Shown here piece after piece: positions 59,120 to 64,000 of a DNA stretch of 64,000 nt. This stretch comes from Xestospongia muta. Its lineage: Eukaryota > Porifera > Demospongiae > Haplosclerida > Petrosiidae. The notes beneath the pieces are model-generated. The model was not told where the DNA came from. It did no database searches and saw only the letters and a program-made list of their open reading frames with translations. How positions within the stretch are numbered: the first letter of the stretch is position 1; each line of letters opens with the position of its first letter. Location: positions 12,214,192 through 12,278,191 of the forward strand of contig OY848917.1 in the NCBI GenBank assembly GCA_963693285.1. The letters run 5' to 3'. The position numbers and the translations under genes are program-made.

Positions 59120-62100
59120 TCACAAAATTGAGAGTGAGCTAATCAAGGAGATAAAACTTTATTAATTGTTGTACTTTGTACATGTATCATTCATTACAAG
59201 TATTATTTGTTGAGCAAACATATTAATTAATATTACTATATTCATCATTCTCTTACTTGACTGACAAATAATTAGTATCTTTTTGCTAATAATTGTGATA
59301 TTCACTTGTAGTATAATATTTTAATTAATGCAAATTAATGTTTGTCATAATTAGAGCACACATGTTATTATGATTGATCAAATGAATGATGTCAGATTGT
59401 TACAAAGATTTCCTTTTTGAAAACTATTAATGACTTCTTATGTGCAAAGCAACATAGTAAAATTACTTGTAGTTATTGCAAAAAATTGTCAGCAATTATT
59501 ATTGTTGCAAAATACTATCAGTAATTAAAATAATATTCAGTTGATACTCATTTGTATAAATATGCCCTCATTGACAGTTAGAATCCTAACAATTATAGTA
59601 TAACAAAACAGAATGATATCATAATTGGTATAAACTACTCATCATTTCACGAATGCTATTAGTGATTAATGAGACATATACATTTTTAATAATACACATT
59701 GGATTATCGTACAGGATTGATACTTCTACTTATGTTAAAGTAACACTAAGTAAAGATATAGAGTAATTAAAAAATTTAAAAGTAAATAACAATAAAATGA
59801 TACAGACTTCATTTAAATGATCAGACATTAAAGTCTCTTTTTTTAGTTATGCATGTACTCTTACTAGTAGTGTAGTTAATGTGTGAGAGTTTGCTGCATT
59901 GTTTGGCAATTGAGAAAGTAAAAATTTAGTTTATTCAATATTGACTTGTAGTTAAATTTTAAAAAATTAGTGATTATTACATTCACAAGTAAGACAATTA
60001 TTGTAATTGGAGCTATTTTAAGAAAAGCTTAAAAAAAGCAAAAGAATGTTCATCCGACATAATGTATATAGTAACAGTAATGCAAGCTCTCTTCTAGACA
60101 TACTATCTGACAACTTAATATTCACACATGATTGAAAACAAAGGTTAATGTTAGAGGTATATAGGTATTTATAAGTTAATAAAAACATCAAACAGTTTAT
60201 TAAAATTCATTAAATATGGGGATCGAGGTGAAAATATTTCAAACAAGAGTAAAGTGGAATGGTTGTATACACATCTTTATATAACAACCTAAATATCAAA
60301 AGTGTAATGCTTATTTGTCATAACAATTATAGGCTTTTGAGACAAACAGTCCCGTTTTTGAGATATAAGATTTAATTAATCTCTTCAGTGTAATATCAAG
60401 TTCTTGTTATTATGTATCAGGCATGTGGTAGTTGCATTATGTATATTTAATACAATACTGTATCATGTATACTGACTACAAGTGAGTCCATATATGATCT
60501 GAGTACAGAAGTTCCCTGAAGTTGTACAGATACCATTTGATTCATCTTTAGCTTCTAGTCAACTTCAGGTGATTACTTTGAATGTATCAAGTCTGTCTGA
60601 ATTTTATGTATTAAGATTCATTAACATAAGCCTATTGATTCATATCTTTTTGCCATAAATATCGAGAAAAGAAACAAATCTACCACATTCCTTAAATTAC
60701 ACATTGACAATTTGGCATTTTGGAATTGACATATTAGAAGATATTTAGAGAGACAAAAGATCACATATACATATGATCTTACACATGATATTTTTGGTGT
60801 GGGAGGAGCAAATCCAAATTTTTATAAACGAAGCACACTTTCATTTTTGCCATGAAGATAGTGTATCTACAAGCATGTGTAACTAAATAACTATAAAGTA
60901 ATTAAGTGTCAATTTATTCTGACAATTCCAATAGCCAGACTTCAAAATTTGGGCCATAGATAATAAAGGCCTGCCATCTAAAATAATATACTGGAATGTA
61001 AGTTTAGTTATCAGACATAACAATATAAATCCTCATCTACACAGTTATAACAGTATAATATTTATCTCCTTTAACTCATTGAATACACATTTATATTAAG
61101 TACAGATTTGTATCATAATGTAACTTAGAATTATTTTATGATGAAAGTCAATTTTATGTAAATACTCTGATATGTTACACCCATTTCTAGCTGAGTTAGC
61201 TCCACCCTATTCTATGATTACTGTCAACATAGTATACAACACTACGTAAGTAATAGAGTTAAATAAGTTATTATTAAATTTAGTAACAAATTTATAACAT
61301 AAAAACTTTTCCCATAAATTTTCCATAGATGTAGATTTTGTAGTAAAACATTGACTATAGAAACAATGCTTAAGAATTGACATTAATGTCTGTAGATCAC
61401 ACATACAAACAGAAATAATAAAGTAATATTATCTATGACAGAAAGTAGAATTACATAAACTGCTGAGTTTTAGCATTATTATTCATTCTCCTTATTGTAA
61501 CACTCATGATTTAAGTTAATGAATTTGTTGGTTGCTATATGTGTTGTCAGTTAAAGTATTCAGTTTCATTTTGCTGGCCATTTTTCAATAATAAAATAAC
61601 AAAAAACTGTAATAGCAATTTACAAATCTAAAATGTTGTTCAGCTACAATAAAGCTGTATCACATTTTTATAATAAAAACTGTGTTTGGTTTTGATTGAT
61701 AAAGAAGCAAACATTTGTAAACAGTGGTGTACCAACTAACTGAATGTTGAATTTGAGGAATTAAACATTGTGTTAGTCTTGACATACACTACTCTTAATA
61801 GAACCTGTAACTCTTAGTTCAGTCATTTTGATGTTGAAGTAATGACAGTGTATATTATCCTATAGTTAGAGTTAATCGTTATTTAAAAAGGTACTCTATT
61901 TGTATGGAGTATAATTGGATAAAGTAGATACATAGGAATGTAATTATGATCATGTATGATTGATTTATGAAGTGATGAATAAACAGGCTAAAACTAGAAG
62001 ATTGATTGAAACAATATTACTATGTATTGGTTAATGGATATGATTTGTTCGTCTTTACCTAATGATGTATTGTCTGCTAAATGTTTAATAATATAGTATT

Positions 62101-62660
62101 TCACCTTGAAACTCAAACATAATATCAAACAATAATAAAATCATATTCTACTAATATAAACAAACATATTGCCATGACCCTGAAAGTTAAACTACATGTA
62201 TGATGTATATTTCATCCATGTCTTATATTGTTAATGAATCATAACTGTGTATGTACATCTATTACGTTATTCATAATACATATATATCCATTGTCTAGTT
62301 AAGTTCTAAGTTCTTTCATCATTGAAGAGTTTAAAATGTTAAAAATAAAAATATTAATATTATATGTTCACCAGAATAAATTGTTCTAATATCTTGACAA
62401 TCAGTTTGTTAGTACAGTAACTCAACATGTACTTGTACTGTATATGACTATTGGACCAGCAACATCCAAAATAAATTCATATTATGTATAATTCATATTT
62501 AATTCACAATTACATTGTCAACCACATCGTTTGTCAACTTATATAGTAGTAGTGTGATATTTAATTATCATAAACTAATAGACAATACTAGTAGTAGTAC
62601 GAGTACTTATAACTTCAGCTATTGTTAACTATATTGCATAGTTTCATAATACTACAAATA
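59120..62660. other. no gene recognised
   Basis: 3.5 kb of AT-rich sequence downstream of the receptor gene, with no convincing frame, inverted repeat or RNA gene. The minus-strand open frame at 61207-61404 has no family resemblance. Confidence 0.35.
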
Positions 62661-62661
62661 C

Positions 62662-62664
<3 letters not shown>

Positions 62665-62709
<45 letters not shown>
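62665..62709. repeat. (TA)n microsatellite
   Basis: An uninterrupted TA run of about 45 bases, abutting the G-rich segment that starts at 62710. Confidence 0.95.
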
Positions 62710-62714
<5 letters not shown>

Positions 62715-62940
62715 GGGGTAGGAACAGGGGGGGGCAGGAGGGGGTAAAGCCCCCCAACTTTGCAGATTCAGTCCACGTGTATGTTATAGCATTTTTTGAT
62801 TAGTTATTATCAGCATGTACATGTACTTCTGATTATTACCTAATAAACACATTTATAACTGCTTGAAATTATTTTTTTCTGATCAAATTACTTCTTCATG
62901 ATTTAAAGCTCCCCAACGTTTGAATCATTCCTACCCACTG
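62710..62940. mobile_element. possible small element inserted in TA repeats
   Basis: Begins AATAGGGGTAGGAACAGGGG and ends GAATCATTCCTACCCACTG, a weak inverted match (GGGTAGGAA / TTCCTACCC). It is flanked by TA runs on both sides, as if a TA-targeting element entered a longer microsatellite. It contains a G-run and its complement (GGGGGGGCAGG, AAAGCCCCCC). Class not determined. Confidence 0.45.
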
Positions 62941-63005
<65 letters not shown>

Positions 63006-63006
63006 T

Positions 63007-63059
<53 letters not shown>
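62941..63059. repeat. (TA)n microsatellite, long
   Basis: About 119 bases of TA with rare TG or AA interruptions. The true length is probably uncertain in any assembly. Confidence 0.95.
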
Positions 63060-63061
<2 letters not shown>

Positions 63062-64000
63062 TTATGTATAATTCTAATTACATCAGTCAAAAGATATGAT
63101 AGTAGACCTTCATATATGGATGGCCATTTAATGAACTCATGTTTATAAACTATGTTAAGATCAAAAAGGAAACCTTCTCAATGGTTGTTATACTTGAATG
63201 AACCTCCTTAGTATAGACATTTACAATAGTGTGCTAGTTCATTCTAACTTGTTATTACTAATATATTTTTTATTGAGACAGTGAGTATATGTAATGTACT
63301 CATAATAGCCTAATATTTACAGTTTATTGTTTCATAAAGTGCTATTTTATTTTGTTATTAGAAGAGATTCAGTAACTCTTATAATTTAAGGGAAGTAATT
63401 TATGTCAATTCAAATCTACTCGTAAATATTTCATGTGCACCTTTCCTATGGTGTCTACCATTTATATAATCTACCAGATATTAATTATTATCCCAACCAC
63501 ATGTCAGTTGACATAGTAGTAGTGAGATATTTGTCATGAGACTATTAGACAATATTAGTAGTTGTAGGAGTATATGTACATCATAACTGTTATTATATGA
63601 GTTATGAACTCAAACAGCAATAGTAACTAACATTTGTGGTATTTTAATGTATAAAGTAATATTATTTAATATTATTTTCTCATAATAATCAATTCTTTAA
63701 GAATTAGGTTTAAATGAACAACATCATATGGTAAATTATTATATTAAATGTATCATTACACTATTTTATGTGTAGATGAGAGAAATAACTCTGGACAATT
63801 GACCAGAAATGACAATTTTCAACTATTATATAATTGTTGCTATTTAATTTCTCTTCTACCTGTCTAAGAAAATGTTAAATGAACACTAGATTTTTATTAC
63901 ACTTAATCAAATGATTGATAATATAATGATAATTTAAAATATACTCTTACTAACAAACATTGCTTATTGCATTAACAATCAATTCTACATTGTAAAATGG
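63060..64000. other. no gene recognised
   Basis: AT-rich sequence to the window end. No frame or structure was found apart from the direct repeat copy at 63494-63595. Confidence 0.35.

Larger units (their letters stand above)
62518..63595. repeat. diverged direct repeat pair
   Basis: CAACCACAT...AGTAGTAGTG.GATATTT...AGACAATA.TAGTAG is seen at about 62518-62620 and again at about 63494-63595, with substitutions. Two old copies of a short segment flanking the TA-rich region. Confidence 0.55.

Noticed and set aside
62896..63090. Minus-strand open frame of alternating Tyr and Ile
   Set aside because: It is the translation of the TA microsatellite.

Overview
The window is animal nuclear DNA: strongly AT-rich, with an intron-rich gene that has GT-AG introns and whole-codon exons, tandem satellites, and relics of several eukaryotic DNA transposon superfamilies. 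The gene repertoire fits a demosponge of the Amphimedon queenslandica type: an ankyrin/Roc/death-domain protein, a large extracellular-repeat receptor with a multi-pass membrane region, and decayed Roc-COR paralogues. The organism is an inference from remembered gene style, not a database match. I saw no tRNA, rRNA, CRISPR array or bacterial-type operon.

Left part (1-16.1 kb) is mostly mobile-element debris. It holds a CACTA/EnSpm-like transposase relic (about 17-2700) carrying a small TA-flanked MITE. A 4.5-kb tandem array of about 1.27-kb units follows in A-B-A-B order (4595-9085); each unit carries a minus-strand, terminal-exon-like coding block. A 3.25-kb Mutator-like element (11061-14313) comes next, with long terminal inverted repeats, a broken MULE-type transposase, a broken hAT-type zinc-finger fragment, and a nested 637-bp foldback element with a perfect 9-bp target duplication.

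Centre (16.1-40.2 kb) is one plus-strand gene that I assemble into 15 exons and 1198 codons. It has a run of ankyrin repeats, almost one repeat per phase-0 exon, then a 690-codon exon with a Roc-like GTPase and a COR-like region, then a C-terminal death domain. It looks like the C-terminal half of death-associated protein kinase without the kinase. Six of the ankyrin exons come from three tandem copies of a two-exon module. The intron inside each module is inflated by a 143/144-bp satellite, partly in 287-bp dimers, and every unit carries an acceptor-like TAG three bases before a donor-like GTAAGT. Introns also hold MADF, THAP and hAT relics and a near-perfect 408-bp duplication.

Downstream (41.3-50.6 kb) lie two decayed relatives of the same gene class: a close partial copy of the COR-coding exon, and a divergent Roc/COR pseudogene. 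They are followed by an inverted 3.4-kb copy of the intronic satellite together with its flanking intron sequence.

Right part (52-59.1 kb) carries a long receptor-like gene: signal peptide, repeat-rich ectodomain, Cys-rich stalk, about nine membrane helices and a short cytoplasmic tail. As given it is broken by an in-frame TGA at codon 6 and a -1 frameshift near 56.74 kb. Its 5' flank and signal-peptide start are duplicated about 2.1 kb upstream, where codon 6 is still TGG but the rest of the gene is missing. From 59.1 kb to the end the sequence is AT-rich, with TA microsatellites and no gene I can support.
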